DNA of 64,000 bases from Modestobacter altitudinis (GCF_005930475.1 NZ_SJEW01000003.1:106172-170171); one strand, 5' to 3'. Counted from the first letter of the stretch, positions 25,601 through 34,940 are shown. Numbers and translations are program-made. Notes: generated by a model from the sequence alone, not told the origin.

Positions 25601-26539
25601 CTGACCGCGCTGCGCGCACAGGTGGCGCCGCAGGCGCGGGCCAGCCTCGCCCGGGCGGCCTCGACGTACGAGCGCACCGGCCAGACCGCCTGGACCTTCG
25701 GCGACCTGCCCGCCACCGTGGAGGTGCAGCGCGGCGGTCACGTGGTGACCGCGTTCCCGGCACTGGTCGACGAGGGCGCGACGGTCGGCGTCCGCGTCGT
25801 CCCGACCGAGGCCGAGGCGAGCCGGCTGGCGTGGCGTGGAGCCCGCCGGCTGCTCGTGCTGACCGCCGGCTCGCCGGTCAAGCAGGTGGTCAAGGGGCTC
25901 TCCCCGCGCACCCGGCTCGCCCTGCAGTTCAACCCGGACGGCGAGATCCCCGACCTCGTCGCCGACTGCGTGGACGCCGCCGCCGACGAGCTCGTCGCGG
26001 CCGCCGGTGGGCCGCCGCGCACCCAGGCCGCGTTCGAGGCGCTGGTGACCACCGCCCGGGCCGAGCTGCCGGCGCTCACCGCGGACGCCGTGCGCCGGGT
26101 CGAGGCGGTGCTCACGCAGGCCCGCGAGGTGGCGGTCGCGATCGGGGCCGCGCCGGGACGGCGGGTGCCGGACGCCGCGATCGCCGACCTGCGCCGGCAG
26201 ATGACCGGCCTGCTGCACCGCGGTTTCGTGGCCGACGCCGGGCGCCGGCGGCTGCCGGACCTGGTCCGCTACCTCACCGCGATGGCGTACCGGCTGGAGA
26301 AGCTGCCGGCCAACGCTGCGCGCGACGCCCTCTGGACGGCGCAGGTCGAGGCGGTGACCGCCGAGTACGAGCAGCTGCGGGCCCGCACCCCGGCGACCGG
26401 TGCGCCCGACGACCCGGTGGCCCGGGTGCGCTGGATGGTCGAGGAGCTGCGGGTCGGCCTGTTCGCCCAGACCGTGGGCACGCCCCGGCCGATCTCGGAG
26501 CAGCGCGTCTACAAGGCGATCGACCAGCTGTCGGCCTGA
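22601..26539 (+). CDS. hrpA: ATP-dependent RNA helicase HrpA
   Basis: This 1312-residue DEAH-box helicase has the full HrpA length. Walker A is GETGSGKT (residues 96-103) and the DEAH box is at 193-196 within IIIDEAHERSLNIDFLLGY. SATIDVDR and the QRSGRCGRTSEG motif VI follow. The helicase core is followed by the HA2 and OB-fold domains and the large C-terminal DUF3418 region (from about residue 720) that distinguishes HrpA from HrpB. HrpA remodels RNA and in E. coli helps rescue stalled ribosomes. The GTG at 22601 is preceded by GGAAGGAACC. It is divergent from the marR-pump operon. Confidence 0.95.
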   Translation: MTTPHDDLRSRLSALTLTDEHRLGRRLDGTRRTTDPAARARQQERIAEDVAVAEERIARRRAAVPVVSYPEELPVSQRREDIAAALRDSQVVVVAGETGSGKTTQLPKILLELGRGVRGRIGHTQPRRIAARTVAERIAEEVGSPLGDVVGWKVRFTDEVGDRTLVKLMTDGVLLAEVQRDRMLRQYDTIIIDEAHERSLNIDFLLGYLARLLPRRPDLKLVITSATIDVDRIAKHFSMDGAQVPVVEVSGRTYPVEVRYRPVIDPDDPDADEDRDQVSAIVDACAELVAEGPGDVLVFLAGEREIRDTADALDERGFPHTEVLPLYSRLSAAEQHKVFAAHTGRRIVLATNVAETSLTVPGIKYVVDPGTARISRYSHRTKVQRLPIEPISQASARQRSGRCGRTSEGIAIRLYAEDDFDARPEYTDPEILRTNLASVLLQMAAMELGDIADFPFIDPPDRRAVADGLALLEELGALDEHGKLTGTGRSLAALPLDPRIARMVVEADRRGVLEEVLVIAAGLTVQDVRERPAEHQQAADELHKRFADENSDFLGLLNLWRYLVEQQDALSGNQFRRTVKREFLHYLRIREWQDLHGQLRSTARRLGMTTGALATEPDEKGVTASLLAGLLSQIGTQAEPAKGDRRPTREYVGTRNTRFVIAPGTPLAKKPPRWVVAAELVETSRLFARMVARIDPEVVERLADHLVKRQYSEPRWDAKRGSVVATERVTLYGLPLVVGRRVQYGSIDPVVSRELFVRHALVQGEWSTHHSFWADNARAIERVAELEERARRRDIAVDDETLFELYDARVPADVVSTRHFDRWWKQARRETPDLLTFTPEMLTNAAAAGQVREADYPDEVRLTQGLTLPLSYAFNPGAVEDGVTVDVPLGVLDTVAERTSGESLAFTVPGQRAELVTELLRSLPKQLRRGLVPIPDRVREVLPHIDPTEPLLPALERELRRATAVTIPPDAWQPAAVPAHLRATYRVLDDQRRPLAQGKDLTALRAQVAPQARASLARAASTYERTGQTAWTFGDLPATVEVQRGGHVVTAFPALVDEGATVGVRVVPTEAEASRLAWRGARRLLVLTAGSPVKQVVKGLSPRTRLALQFNPDGEIPDLVADCVDAAADELVAAAGGPPRTQAAFEALVTTARAELPALTADAVRRVEAVLTQAREVAVAIGAAPGRRVPDAAIADLRRQMTGLLHRGFVADAGRRRLPDLVRYLTAMAYRLEKLPANAARDALWTAQVEAVTAEYEQLRARTPATGAPDDPVARVRWMVEELRVGLFAQTVGTPRPISEQRVYKAIDQLSA

Positions 26540-26542
26540 GCG

Positions 26543-26566
26543 TCGCCGAAGGCGCGCTCTCGGCGA
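26543..26566 (+). terminator. Probable terminator after hrpA
   Basis: TCGCCGA (26543-26549) and TCGGCGA (26560-26566) form a 7-bp stem with a 10-base loop, followed by GGGCGTTT. It starts four bases after the hrpA stop. Confidence 0.5.
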
Positions 26567-26637
26567 GGGCGTTTGCCCGGTCGCCCGTGCGGGGACGGTC
26601 GGGTGGACAGCGACCGTCAGACGAAGGAGTCGTCGCG

Positions 26638-26817
26638 ATGAGCGAGAACACCAACATGACCCAGGCCGGCGACGGCCTCTCCGACGAGGAGATGGTCGAG
26701 GTCGTCGCCGGGCAGACCGACAGCGCCTCGGAGAACGCCGACGAGGCCGGCAAGGACTGGAACGGCGAGGGCGCGAAGACGCCGGAGCCGTCCGCAGCCA
26801 CCGACCCGCAGGCCTGA
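26638..26817 (+). CDS. Small acidic hypothetical protein
   Basis: This 59-residue protein starts at ATG 26638 after a good GAAGGAG site. It is strongly acidic and hydrophilic, with GLSDEEMVEVVAGQTDSASENADEAGKD and a Pro/Glu/Thr tail, and has no Cys or membrane segment. The composition suggests an intrinsically disordered or stress-related protein. I do not recognise the family. It is convergent with the MFS gene four bases away, with no visible terminator between them. Confidence 0.6.
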   Translation: MSENTNMTQAGDGLSDEEMVEVVAGQTDSASENADEAGKDWNGEGAKTPEPSAATDPQA

Positions 26818-26821
26818 CCGT

Positions 26822-28111
26822 TCAGCGTCGCGGCGCCGTCCGCACCCCGGCTGGGGTGTCCTGGAGCACCTCGTCCAGGGCGCCGTCCGGGTCGAGGACG
26901 GCGTCGCTCGACGCGCCCCAGCCGGCCAGCCCCATCGGCACCAGCAGGACCAGCAGCAGCACCAGCGGCCAGCCCCAGGCACCCGTCGCGTCGTGCAGGG
27001 CACCGAGCACGACCGGTCCGGCCGCGGCGACCAGGTAGCCCACGCACTGGGCCACGCCGCCGAGCCGGGCGGCCACCAGCGGGGTGGCGCTGCGCAGCAC
27101 GATCAGGGTGAGGGCCAGCGCGAAACCGCTGCCCTGGGCGAGCCCGAACAGCGCCACCCAGACGACGGTGCCCGAGCCCGGGGTAACCAGCAGCCCGGTC
27201 AGCCCGCCGACGTAGGCGACCAGGACGGCGACGACGAGGACTCGCTGGGTGCGCATCCGACCGGCCACCGCGGGCGCGAGCAGGGCGCCGCCCGCACCGA
27301 CCACGTTGGAGGCGGCCAGCAGCAGCCCGCCCTCGCCCACCGGCACGCCGGCGTCGGCCAGCAGCGTCGGCAGCCAGGCGGCCACCGAGTAGAACTGCAT
27401 GCTCTGCAGCCCGAGGAAGGCCGTGACCTGCCGGGCCAGCGGACGCCGCGGCAGCGACCACGAACCGGCGTCGTCCGGCGTGGTCCGGGTGCCGCGCACC
27501 CCGGCCACCGGCACCCACAGCACCACCGCGACCAGCGCCAGGACCAGCCAGGACGCCAGCGCCACCCGCCAGCCCGAGCCCAGCGCCAGCCCGATCGGCA
27601 CGGTGAGCCCTGCGGCCGCCGCGGCACCGATGTTCAGCGACGCGGAGTAGGCGCCCATCACCGCGCCCGGCCGGTCGAACTCGCGCTTGACGTAGGCGGG
27701 CATCAGCACGTTCGCGATGGCGATGGCCGCCCCGGCGACGAGGCTGCCGCCGTAGAGCAGCCACACCGGGTCGAGCAGCCGCAGCGCGATCCCGGCGACC
27801 AGCAGCAGCAACGACGCCGCCACCGCCGTCTCCAGCCCGATCCGGCGGGCCAGCCGGGGGGCCACCGGGGCGAAGGCGCCGAAGCAGAGCACCGGCAGGG
27901 TGGTGAGCAGGCCGGCCAGCGCGCTGGACAGCCCGGTGTCGGCCCGCAGGTCGGTGAGCACCGGCGCGACGCCCACCACCGCGGGTCGCTGGTTCAGCGC
28001 GACGACCACGATCGCGACGACCAGCAGCACCAGCCCACCCCGGGTACGGCGCTGCTGCTGGGGCTCGCGCCGGGCCTGCGGGGCGTCGGGGGCAGCAGGG
28101 TCCGTCTGCAC
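26822..28111 (-). CDS. MFS transporter, CynX/NimT-like
   Basis: This 429-residue transporter starts at GTG 28111. The CynX-type pattern is seen: LNQRPAVVGVAPVLTDLRADTGLS at the first segment, LLTTLPVLCFGAFAPVAPRLARRIG at the second, and ANVLMPAYVKREFDRPGAVMGAYSASLNIGAA in the middle. Twelve hydrophobic segments can be counted. The family includes cyanate and 2-nitroimidazole transporters and many of unknown substrate. No partner enzyme for cyanate is nearby. It is divergent from the molybdenum hydroxylase operon. Confidence 0.88.
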   Translation of the reverse strand: MQTDPAAPDAPQARREPQQQRRTRGGLVLLVVAIVVVALNQRPAVVGVAPVLTDLRADTGLSSALAGLLTTLPVLCFGAFAPVAPRLARRIGLETAVAASLLLLVAGIALRLLDPVWLLYGGSLVAGAAIAIANVLMPAYVKREFDRPGAVMGAYSASLNIGAAAAAGLTVPIGLALGSGWRVALASWLVLALVAVVLWVPVAGVRGTRTTPDDAGSWSLPRRPLARQVTAFLGLQSMQFYSVAAWLPTLLADAGVPVGEGGLLLAASNVVGAGGALLAPAVAGRMRTQRVLVVAVLVAYVGGLTGLLVTPGSGTVVWVALFGLAQGSGFALALTLIVLRSATPLVAARLGGVAQCVGYLVAAAGPVVLGALHDATGAWGWPLVLLLVLLVPMGLAGWGASSDAVLDPDGALDEVLQDTPAGVRTAPRR

Positions 28112-28213
28112 CCGAGCAGCAGATCACACGCCGCGGGAGGGGCTCCTGCTGTGTGCGGGGTCACACCTCTGACAGAGTGAGCAGGTCAACGCAGACGCAC
28201 GGCAGGAGAGCGC

Positions 28214-30505
28214 ATGAGCATCCTCGGCACTCGGGTGGTCCGCACCGAGGACCCGTTGTTCCTCACCCGCGGGGCGGTCTACACCGACGACCTCACCGAC
28301 GAACGGCTGACCGGCGCGCTGCACGCGACGTTCGTCCGGTCCCAGGTGGCCCATGGTCGGCTGTTGTCCGTGGACACCGCCGCGGCGCTCGAGGCGCCCG
28401 GGGTGGTCGCGGTCGTGACGGCGGCGGACGTGACCGACCTGGTCGACATCCCGCCGCCGTTCCCCTTCATCAACGCGGCGATGACCCGACCGTGGCTGGC
28501 GTCGGACCGGGTCCGTTTCGTCGGAGACCCGATCGCCGTCGTGCTGACCGAGGAGCGGTACCAGGGCGAGGACGCCGCCGAGATGGTGGTCGTCGACGTC
28601 GACCCCCTCCCCGCGGTGGTCGGCACGGCAGCGGCCGCCACCGATGAGGTGCTCCTCTTCCCCGAGGCCGGCACCAACCTGCTCGCCGCGTTCGGGGAGC
28701 CCGTGCCGGAGGACTTCTTCGACGGCTGCGAGGTGGTCGTCACCCAGGCGCTGGTCAACCAGCGCGTGGCCCCCGTGCCGCTGGAGAGCCGAGCCGCTGC
28801 GGCCGCGTGGGACCCCGACGGTCGCGTCACGGTCTGGTGCACCAACCAGGGTGCCCAGCAGGCGCGCGGCCAGCTGGGGGACTGGCTGGAGATGGACCCG
28901 GACCTCATCCACCTGATCACCCCCGACGTCGGCGGGGGGTTCGGCGCGAAGATCGGCGCGGACCCCGAGTACGCCTTCATCGCCTGGCTGGCCCGGCACG
29001 TCGGCCGTCCGGTCCGCTGGGCGGAGAGCCGCTCGGAGAACATGATCGGGATGCTGCACGGCCGGGCCCAGGACCAGGTGGTCACCATCGGCGGACGCCG
29101 GGACGGCACGGTGGAGGCCTACAGCCTGGTCTTCGACCAGGACTGCGGTGCCTACCCCCGGATCGGGGCCGTGCTGCCGACCCTGACCATGCTCATGGCC
29201 CCAGGCGTCTACGCGTTCCCGAAGGTGCACGCCCAGGGGCGTGCGCTGGCCACCACCACCACGTCGATCGGCGCCTACCGAGGTGCCGGTCGGCCGGAGG
29301 CCACCGCGGCCGTCGAGCGGGCCGTCGACCTGTTCGCCGCCGAGATCGGGATGGACCCGGCCGAGGTGCGCCGGAAGAACCTGGTGCCCGCGTTCTCCGC
29401 GCCGCACACCACGCCGATGGGCGCGACCTACGACAACGGGGACTACACCGCCGCGCTCGACAAGGCCCTCGAGGCGGCCGGGTACGACGAGCTGCGTGCC
29501 GAGCAGGCCCGCCGTCGGGAGGCGGGCGACGTCCGCCAGCTCGGCATCGGGCTGTCGGTGTACGTGGAGATCACCGGCGCCGACAACGGCGCGGGCACCA
29601 AGGAGGCCGCTGAGCTCGAGGTCCACGCGGACGGCACGGCCACCGTGCTCACCGGGACCTCTCCGCACGGTCAGGGTCACGCGACCGCCTGGGCGATGAT
29701 CGCCAGCGACCAGCTCGGCATCCCCATGGAGAAGATCACCGTCCTGCACGGCGACACCGACCTGGTGCCGCAGGGCGGGGGCACCATGGGGTCCCGCAGC
29801 CTCCAGCAGGGTGGCGCGGCGGTGCACCAGGCCGCTGACGAGCTGATCGAGGAGGCCCGGCGCCGGGCGGCTGAACGGCTCGAGGTCGACCCCACGGACC
29901 TCGTCGTCGACCTCGGGCTCGCCGGGCTCGCCGTGCGCGGGACCCCGGGGGCCGGCGTCAGCTTCGCCGAGCTGGCGGCGGAGGAACGACTGCTGGTCAA
30001 CACCGTGTTCAACGCCGACGCGCCGACGTTCCCGTTCGGAGCGCACGTGGCGGTCGTCGAGCTCGACGTCGAGTCGGGCAAGGCCCAGGTCGTGCGGGTG
30101 GTGACCGTGGACGACGCCGGCACGGTCATCAACCCGCTCATCGCCGAGGGACAGCGGCACGGCGGCATCGCGCAGGGCGTCGCACAGGCGCTGCTGGAGG
30201 AGGTGCTCTACGACGAGGACGGCAACCCGACCACCTCCACCCTCGCCGACTACCCGTTCGTCTCGGCGACCGAGCTGCCCAGCTTCGAGCTCGTCGAGAT
30301 GGCCACGCCGACGCCGATGAACCCGCTCGGCGCCAAGGGCATCGGCGAGGCAGGCACGATCGGCTCGACCCCCGCCGTCCAGAACGCCGTCATCGACGCC
30401 GCAGCGCACCTCGGTGTCCGGCACGTCGACATGCCCGTCACGCCGATGCGCGTCTGGCGGGCCATCCAGCAGGCCGGGTCCCACGCTCAGCAGGAGGGCA
30501 ACTGA
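28214..30505 (+). CDS. Molybdenum hydroxylase large subunit, form II CoxL-like
   Basis: This 763-residue protein is the molybdopterin-binding subunit of an aerobic-type carbon monoxide dehydrogenase/xanthine dehydrogenase enzyme. The Mo-pterin segments are [14 protein letters not shown] and [15 protein letters not shown], and the catalytic Glu is in [11 protein letters not shown] (about residue 712). The active-site loop reads AYRGAGR (354-360). That is the form II type, not the AYRCSFR loop of true CO dehydrogenase, so CO oxidation should not be assumed. The ATG at 28214 follows GGAGAGC. Large, iron-sulfur and flavin genes follow with 1- and 4-base overlaps, giving the order L-S-M. The substrate is unknown. 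Confidence 0.9.
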   Translation: MSILGTRVVRTEDPLFLTRGAVYTDDLTDERLTGALHATFVRSQVAHGRLLSVDTAAALEAPGVVAVVTAADVTDLVDIPPPFPFINAAMTRPWLASDRVRFVGDPIAVVLTEERYQGEDAAEMVVVDVDPLPAVVGTAAAATDEVLLFPEAGTNLLAAFGEPVPEDFFDGCEVVVTQALVNQRVAPVPLESRAAAAAWDPDGRVTVWCTNQGAQQARGQLGDWLEMDPDLIHLITPDVGGGFGAKIGADPEYAFIAWLARHVGRPVRWAESRSENMIGMLHGRAQDQVVTIGGRRDGTVEAYSLVFDQDCGAYPRIGAVLPTLTMLMAPGVYAFPKVHAQGRALATTTTSIGAYRGAGRPEATAAVERAVDLFAAEIGMDPAEVRRKNLVPAFSAPHTTPMGATYDNGDYTAALDKALEAAGYDELRAEQARRREAGDVRQLGIGLSVYVEITGADNGAGTKEAAELEVHADGTATVLTGTSPHGQGHATAWAMIASDQLGIPMEKITVLHGDTDLVPQGGGTMGSRSLQQGGAAVHQAADELIEEARRRAAERLEVDPTDLVVDLGLAGLAVRGTPGAGVSFAELAAEERLLVNTVFNADAPTFPFGAHVAVVELDVESGKAQVVRVVTVDDAGTVINPLIAEGQRHGGIAQGVAQALLEEVLYDEDGNPTTSTLADYPFVSATELPSFELVEMATPTPMNPLGAKGIGEAGTIGSTPAVQNAVIDAAAHLGVRHVDMPVTPMRVWRAIQQAGSHAQQEGN

Positions 30506-31008
30506 TGCAGGTCTCCATCACCGTCAACGGTGAGCAGCGCACCGACGAGGTCGAACCGCGGCTCCTGCTGGCGCACTACCTGCGGGAGGTGCGTGGGCTC
30601 CGGGCGACGAACATCGGCTGCGACTCGACGTCCTGCGGGGCGTGCACGGTCATCGTCGACGGCCTCAGCGTGAAGAGCTGCACGGTGCTCGCCGCGCAGG
30701 CCGACGGCGCGCAGGTCACCACGCTCGAGGGGCTGGCCGGTGCCGACGGCGAACTGCACCCGGTGCAGGCGGCCTTCCGCGCCGAGCACGGCCTGCAGTG
30801 CGGGTTCTGCACCCCCGGGATGGTGATGGCCGCGATCGGCGTGCTGGCCGACAACCCCGACCCGACCGACCGCGAGGTCCGGGAGGGACTGGAGGGCAAC
30901 CTGTGCCGGTGCACCGGCTACCACAACATCGTCCGCGCGGTCCTGACCGCGGCACAGGCCGGTCCCGCCGCCGGCCAGGTGCCGCAGGCGCAGGAGGTGC
31001 AGGCATGA
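30505..31008 (+). CDS. Molybdenum hydroxylase [2Fe-2S] small subunit
   Basis: This 167-residue subunit carries two [2Fe-2S] clusters. The plant-ferredoxin-like site is formed by Cys39, Cys44, Cys47 and Cys59 ([16 protein letters not shown]). The second, helical domain has Cys99, Cys102, Cys134 and Cys136 (QCGFCTPGM and [12 protein letters not shown]). All eight ligands are present. The clusters pass electrons from the molybdenum site to FAD. Start and stop each overlap the flanking subunit genes, so stoichiometric translation is likely. The Gln/Ala-rich last 25 residues are an extension. Confidence 0.93.
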   Translation: MQVSITVNGEQRTDEVEPRLLLAHYLREVRGLRATNIGCDSTSCGACTVIVDGLSVKSCTVLAAQADGAQVTTLEGLAGADGELHPVQAAFRAEHGLQCGFCTPGMVMAAIGVLADNPDPTDREVREGLEGNLCRCTGYHNIVRAVLTAAQAGPAAGQVPQAQEVQA

Positions 31009-31820
31009 TCCCGACCGCGTTCGACTACGTGAAGGTGCGGTCGGTCGACGAGGCGCTGGCCGCCCTGGCCGAGCACGGGGAGGATGCCAAGCTGCTCGCC
31101 GGGGGCCACTCGCTGCTGCCGATCATGAAGTTGCGGCTGGCGATCCCGACGGTGCTGATCGACATCGGCGGCATCCCGGAGCTGTCCTACGTCCGGGTGG
31201 AGGGGGACGAGGTCGCCGTCGGCGCGGGCACCCGGCTCTTCGAGATCGAGCGGGACGAGGTGGTCCGGGCGGAGGCGCCGCTGCTGTCGCACGTGGCCGG
31301 CCGGGTCGGCGATCCGCAGGTGCGCCACCGCGCCACCCTCGGCGGCACGGTGGCGCACAGTGATCCCGCGTCGGACGTGCCGACCGGCCTGCTCGCCCTC
31401 GGGGGCAGCGTGGTCGTGCAGGGACCGGCCGGGCGCCGCTCGATCCCGGTGACCGCCTGCTGGACCGGCTTCTTCGAGACCGACGTCGCCGAGGACGAGA
31501 TGGTCATCGAGGTCCGGGTGCCCCGCACCGGCTCCTCCGGGTGGGGCTACGAGAAGTTCACCCGCCGGGAGAACGACTGGGCGATCGTGGCGGCGGCCGC
31601 GGTCGAGGGCCGGGTGGCGCTGGCCAACATGGCCGGCACCGTCGTGCGGGCCACCGCGACCGAGGAGGCGCTGGCCCGGGGCGCGTCCGTCGCCGAGGCC
31701 GCTGCGCTGGCGGACCAGGGCACCTCGCCGTCCTCCGACATGCACGCCGACGCCGAGTACCGCCGGCACCTGGCCCGGCTGCTGACCCGACGCGCCCTGG
31801 AGACCGCCGCCGCGGCCTGA
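31005..31820 (+). CDS. Molybdenum hydroxylase FAD-binding medium subunit
   Basis: This 271-residue subunit has the two FAD-binding motifs of the CoxM/XdhB family: [14 protein letters not shown] near residue 32 and [16 protein letters not shown] near 110. The C-terminal domain ([13 protein letters not shown] onwards) is the usual CO dehydrogenase flavoprotein C-terminal domain. The ATG overlaps the small-subunit stop. No maturation genes (coxD, E, F, G, xdhC) are in the window, so maturation factors must be elsewhere. The operon is convergent with cysDN, with only about 55 bases between stops. Confidence 0.92.
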   Translation: MIPTAFDYVKVRSVDEALAALAEHGEDAKLLAGGHSLLPIMKLRLAIPTVLIDIGGIPELSYVRVEGDEVAVGAGTRLFEIERDEVVRAEAPLLSHVAGRVGDPQVRHRATLGGTVAHSDPASDVPTGLLALGGSVVVQGPAGRRSIPVTACWTGFFETDVAEDEMVIEVRVPRTGSSGWGYEKFTRRENDWAIVAAAAVEGRVALANMAGTVVRATATEEALARGASVAEAAALADQGTSPSSDMHADAEYRRHLARLLTRRALETAAAA

Positions 31821-31875
31821 TCCGGTCCCGGTGCCTGACCCTGACCGGGGGTCCGGCGCCGAGACCGGGGGGCCG

Positions 31876-33183
31876 TCAGCCGGCGGGAGTGAGCATCCCC
31901 GCGCCGACGGTGGCGTTGGTCGCCTCGTCGATGAGGATGAAGCGGCCGGTGACCCGGTTGCGGTGGTAGTCGTCGACGAACAGTGGCTGGGTGGTGCGCA
32001 GCCGGACCCGGCCGATGTCGTTGAGGCCGAGCTGCGGCGCGTCGCCCTCCCGGTGCAGCGTGTTCACGTCCAGCCGGTACTGCAGCTCCTTGACCATCGC
32101 GCGCACCGTGCGGGTCGTGTGCTTGACCGCCAGCCGCATCCGGGGCACGAGCGGGGTGTCGGCCATCCAGCAGACCAGCGCGTCGAGGTCCTGGGTGACC
32201 TGCGGGGCGTTGTGCGACCGGCAGATCAGGTCACCGCGGGAGACGTCGAGGTCGTCGGTGAGCCGCACCGTCACCGACATGGGCGGGAAGGCCGCCTCGA
32301 CCGGGCCGTCCGGGCCCTCGATCGCGGCGATCGTCGTGCTCAGGCCGCTGGGCAGCACCTGGACCTCGTCGCCGGGACGCAGCACACCGGCGGCAACCCG
32401 GCCGGCGTAGCCGCGGTAGTCGTGGAACGCGTCGGATTGCGGCCGGATGACGTACTGCACCGGGAACCGGGCGTCGACGAGGTTCCGGTCGCTGGCGACG
32501 TGCACGTGCTCGAGGTGGTGCAGCAGCGAGGTGCCCTCGTACCAGGGCATGTTCGCCGAGCGGGTCACCACGTTGTCGCCCTGCAGGGCCGAGATCGGGA
32601 CGACCGTCAGGTCCGGGACGTCGAGCTTGGTGGCGAAGGCGGAGAACTCGTCGCGGATCTGCTCGTAGACCTCCTCCGACCAGTCGACGAGGTCCATCTT
32701 GTTCACCGCGACGACCAGGTGCGGCACCCGCAGCAGCGAGGCGAGGAAGGCGTGCCGGCGGCTCTGCTCGACCATGCCCTTGCGGGCGTCGACCAGCACG
32801 ATCGCCAGGTCCGCGGTCGAGGCGCCGGTGACCATGTTCCGGGTGTACTGCACGTGGCCCGGGGTGTCGGCGAGGATGAAGGTGCGCCGCGGCGTGCTGA
32901 AGTAGCGGTAGGCGACGTCGATGGTGATGCCCTGCTCGCGCTCGGCGCGCAGCCCGTCGGTGAGCAGCGCCAGGTCGACGTAGTCGCCCCGGCTGGCCCG
33001 CTCGATCGCGGCGTACTGGTCCTCGAAGACGGCCTTGCTGTCGAACAGCAGCCGGCCGATCAGCGTGCTCTTGCCGTCGTCGACCGAGCCGGCGGTGGCG
33101 ATCCGCAGGATGTCCTTGCGGGCGACGGCGAGGTCGTGGGCCTGCTCCGCGGCGGTGGAGTGCAGGTCGATGGGACTGCCCAT
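31876..33183 (-). CDS. cysN: Sulfate adenylyltransferase subunit 1
   Basis: This 435-residue GTPase subunit of ATP sulfurylase has GSVDDGKST (P-loop, residues 32-40), DTPGH (106-110) and NKMD (161-164), followed by the EF-Tu-like beta-barrel domains. It couples GTP hydrolysis to formation of adenosine 5'-phosphosulfate by CysD. Many actinobacterial versions are fused to an APS kinase (CysC), but this one stops at the CysN length without that domain. Its ATG shares one base with the cysD stop. No APS/PAPS reductase or kinase gene lies nearby, so the rest of the pathway is elsewhere. Confidence 0.95.
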   Translation of the reverse strand: MGSPIDLHSTAAEQAHDLAVARKDILRIATAGSVDDGKSTLIGRLLFDSKAVFEDQYAAIERASRGDYVDLALLTDGLRAEREQGITIDVAYRYFSTPRRTFILADTPGHVQYTRNMVTGASTADLAIVLVDARKGMVEQSRRHAFLASLLRVPHLVVAVNKMDLVDWSEEVYEQIRDEFSAFATKLDVPDLTVVPISALQGDNVVTRSANMPWYEGTSLLHHLEHVHVASDRNLVDARFPVQYVIRPQSDAFHDYRGYAGRVAAGVLRPGDEVQVLPSGLSTTIAAIEGPDGPVEAAFPPMSVTVRLTDDLDVSRGDLICRSHNAPQVTQDLDALVCWMADTPLVPRMRLAVKHTTRTVRAMVKELQYRLDVNTLHREGDAPQLGLNDIGRVRLRTTQPLFVDDYHRNRVTGRFILIDEATNATVGAGMLTPAG

Positions 33184-34091
33184 CAGAAGTACCCCTCCTT
33201 CTTGCGGTCCTCCATGGCGGCGTCGCTGACCTTGTCGTCGCCGCGGGTGGCGCCGCGCTCGGTCAGCCGGGTCACCGCGATCTCGGCGATGACCTCCTCG
33301 ACGTCGGTGGCCGTGGACCGGACGGCGGCGGTCAGGTTGGCGTCGCCCACGGTGCGGTACCGGACGCTCTCACGGCTCACCTGCTCGCCGTCCCGGGGCG
33401 TGATGAACTCGTTGACCGCGTAGAGCATCCCGGCCCGGTCGACGACGTCGCGCTCGCGGGCCAGGTACAGCGGCGGGATGGCGATCTCCTCCTGGGCGAT
33501 GTAGCCCCAGATGTCCAGCTCGGTCCAGTTGGACAGCGGGAACACCCGGATCGTCTCGCCGAGGTGGGTGCGGCCGTTGTAGAGGTCCCAGAGCTCGGGC
33601 CGCTGGTTCTTCGGGTCCCACTGGCCGAACTCGTCGCGGAAGCTGAACACCCGCTCCTTGGCCCGGGCCTTGTCCTCGTCGCGGCGGGCGCCGCCGAACA
33701 GGGCGGTGTAGCCGTGCTCCTCGACGGCGTCGAGCAGCACCGGGGTCTGGATCCGGTTGCGGGAGCCGTTGGGCTCCTCGCGCACCGTGCCGGCGGCGAT
33801 CGCGTCGGGCACCGAGGCGATGACGAGCTCCACGCCGAGCTCGGCCACCCGCTTGTCGCGGAACTCGAGCACCTCGGGGAAGTTCAGCCCGGTGTCGACG
33901 TGCATCACCGGGAACGGGATGCGGGCCGGGGCGAAGGCCTTGCGCGCCAGCTCCAGCATCACGATGGAGTCCTTGCCGCCGGAGAACAGCAGCACCGGGC
34001 GCTCGGACTCGGCGGCCACCTCTCGCAGCACGTGGATGGACTCGGCCTCCAGCGTCTGCAGCTGGGTGAGCCGGTGGTCGGCGATGGTCAC
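33183..34091 (-). CDS. cysD: Sulfate adenylyltransferase subunit 2
   Basis: This 302-residue catalytic subunit has the ATP-binding PP-loop SGGKDS (37-42) and conserved HVDTGLNFPEVLEFRD, GGARRDEDKARAKER and SNWTELDIWGYI segments. With CysN it makes APS from sulfate and ATP. The GTG start at 34091 follows GGGAG. A short reading frame upstream (ATG 34204, or ATG 34174 with AGGGGA) has a stop that overlaps this GTG (GTGA). It could be a coupled leader peptide. It is the first gene of the cysDN pair. Confidence 0.95.
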   Translation of the reverse strand: MTIADHRLTQLQTLEAESIHVLREVAAESERPVLLFSGGKDSIVMLELARKAFAPARIPFPVMHVDTGLNFPEVLEFRDKRVAELGVELVIASVPDAIAAGTVREEPNGSRNRIQTPVLLDAVEEHGYTALFGGARRDEDKARAKERVFSFRDEFGQWDPKNQRPELWDLYNGRTHLGETIRVFPLSNWTELDIWGYIAQEEIAIPPLYLARERDVVDRAGMLYAVNEFITPRDGEQVSRESVRYRTVGDANLTAAVRSTATDVEEVIAEIAVTRLTERGATRGDDKVSDAAMEDRKKEGYF

Positions 34092-34232
34092 GCTGGGAGG
34101 CTCCCGGGAGTGGGGGACGACGGCAGGTGCCGCCCGGACGACGACGTCTTCGAGCGGGGCAACCCGATCGGCATGATGCGGATTCCCCTCCCAGTGTCCG
34201 TCATGGACGCACCGGTGCTGCCGTGCGGTCGA

Positions 34233-34940
34233 TCACGCCCCGTCGACCACCGTGGCCGCGTCGTCCGGCCGGCGGGGTCGTGAGGGCCGGCCCGAGGCGT
34301 CGGTGATGGTGCTGAAGTACTCCTCCACCTGCTCGGGGCGGGGGGTCACCCACATGCCGCGCGCCTGGACGAGGGCCTGGTCCGGCTGCTCGGCCAGCGC
34401 GATCGAGCCGGCGATGGCGACCCTCCGGCCGCGGCTCTCGGCGACGGCGGCGCGCAACAGCAGAGCGGTCCCCAGCGGCACCGGCCGTCGGTAGTCCAGC
34501 TCCAGCCGGCCGGTCATGCCCCACAGGCCCGCGGCGTGCGCCGCCGAGCTGAGGACCTGGTCCAGGAGCAGCGCGCTCATCCCGCCGTGCACGTAGCTCG
34601 GCGGACCCTCGTAGGGCAGGCCCAGGGTCGCCTCCGCCTCGACCCCGCCGTCCACCCGCCGGATGGCCAGCGGCGGGGCCAGCGCGCTGCCCACCCCGCT
34701 GACCGGGTTGTACACCCGGCGGAACTGCGCCGGGTCGTCCAGCGCCGACAGCTGGTCGCGGCTGCGCCGGCCGGCCGCGAGCCGGGTGCTGACCTCCCGG
34801 GCGGTCGCCGCCGCGGCGCGTAGTTCGGCGGGGTCCACCGTCGTGCTCACCGAGGCGTCGACGAGCCCGCGCAGCGCGCTGCCGAGCTCGGTGACGGCTG
34901 CCAGCAGGTCGGCCTGGGCCGCGTTCTCCTCAGTGGGCAC
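34233..34940 (-). CDS. PaaI/HotDog-fold thioesterase family protein
   Basis: This 235-residue protein has an N-terminal helical region (1-75) and a C-terminal HotDog fold with the motif GPPSYVHGGMSALLLDQVLSSAA. HGGM carries the usual substrate-contacting residues. RLELDYRRPVPLGTALLLRAAV follows. The family hydrolyses acyl-CoA esters. The long N-terminal helical region is more than plain PaaI enzymes have. The gene follows the histidine kinase by 33 bases on the same strand and might be read through from it. The start is the GTG at 34940. Confidence 0.8.
   Translation of the reverse strand: MPTEENAAQADLLAAVTELGSALRGLVDASVSTTVDPAELRAAAATAREVSTRLAAGRRSRDQLSALDDPAQFRRVYNPVSGVGSALAPPLAIRRVDGGVEAEATLGLPYEGPPSYVHGGMSALLLDQVLSSAAHAAGLWGMTGRLELDYRRPVPLGTALLLRAAVAESRGRRVAIAGSIALAEQPDQALVQARGMWVTPRPEQVEEYFSTITDASGRPSRPRRPDDAATVVDGA

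Noticed and set aside
19976..26218. A 2080-codon open frame on the minus strand running through the exporter and on antisense to hrpA
   Set aside because: Only the part up to 21898 encodes the exporter. The remainder is the codon-bias shadow of hrpA on the other strand, with no independent homology.
28214..31820. Calling the molybdenum enzyme a carbon monoxide dehydrogenase
   Set aside because: The active-site loop is AYRGAGR, not the AYRCSFR-type loop of CO-oxidising form I enzymes.
31831..33423. A 530-codon plus-strand frame opposite cysN
   Set aside because: It is entirely antisense to cysN and the cysD end, which have clear catalytic motifs. The composition is shadow-like.
34092..34232. 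A SAM riboswitch or S-box upstream of cysD
   Set aside because: I cannot find the conserved stem and kink-turn elements. Only short local hairpins are visible.
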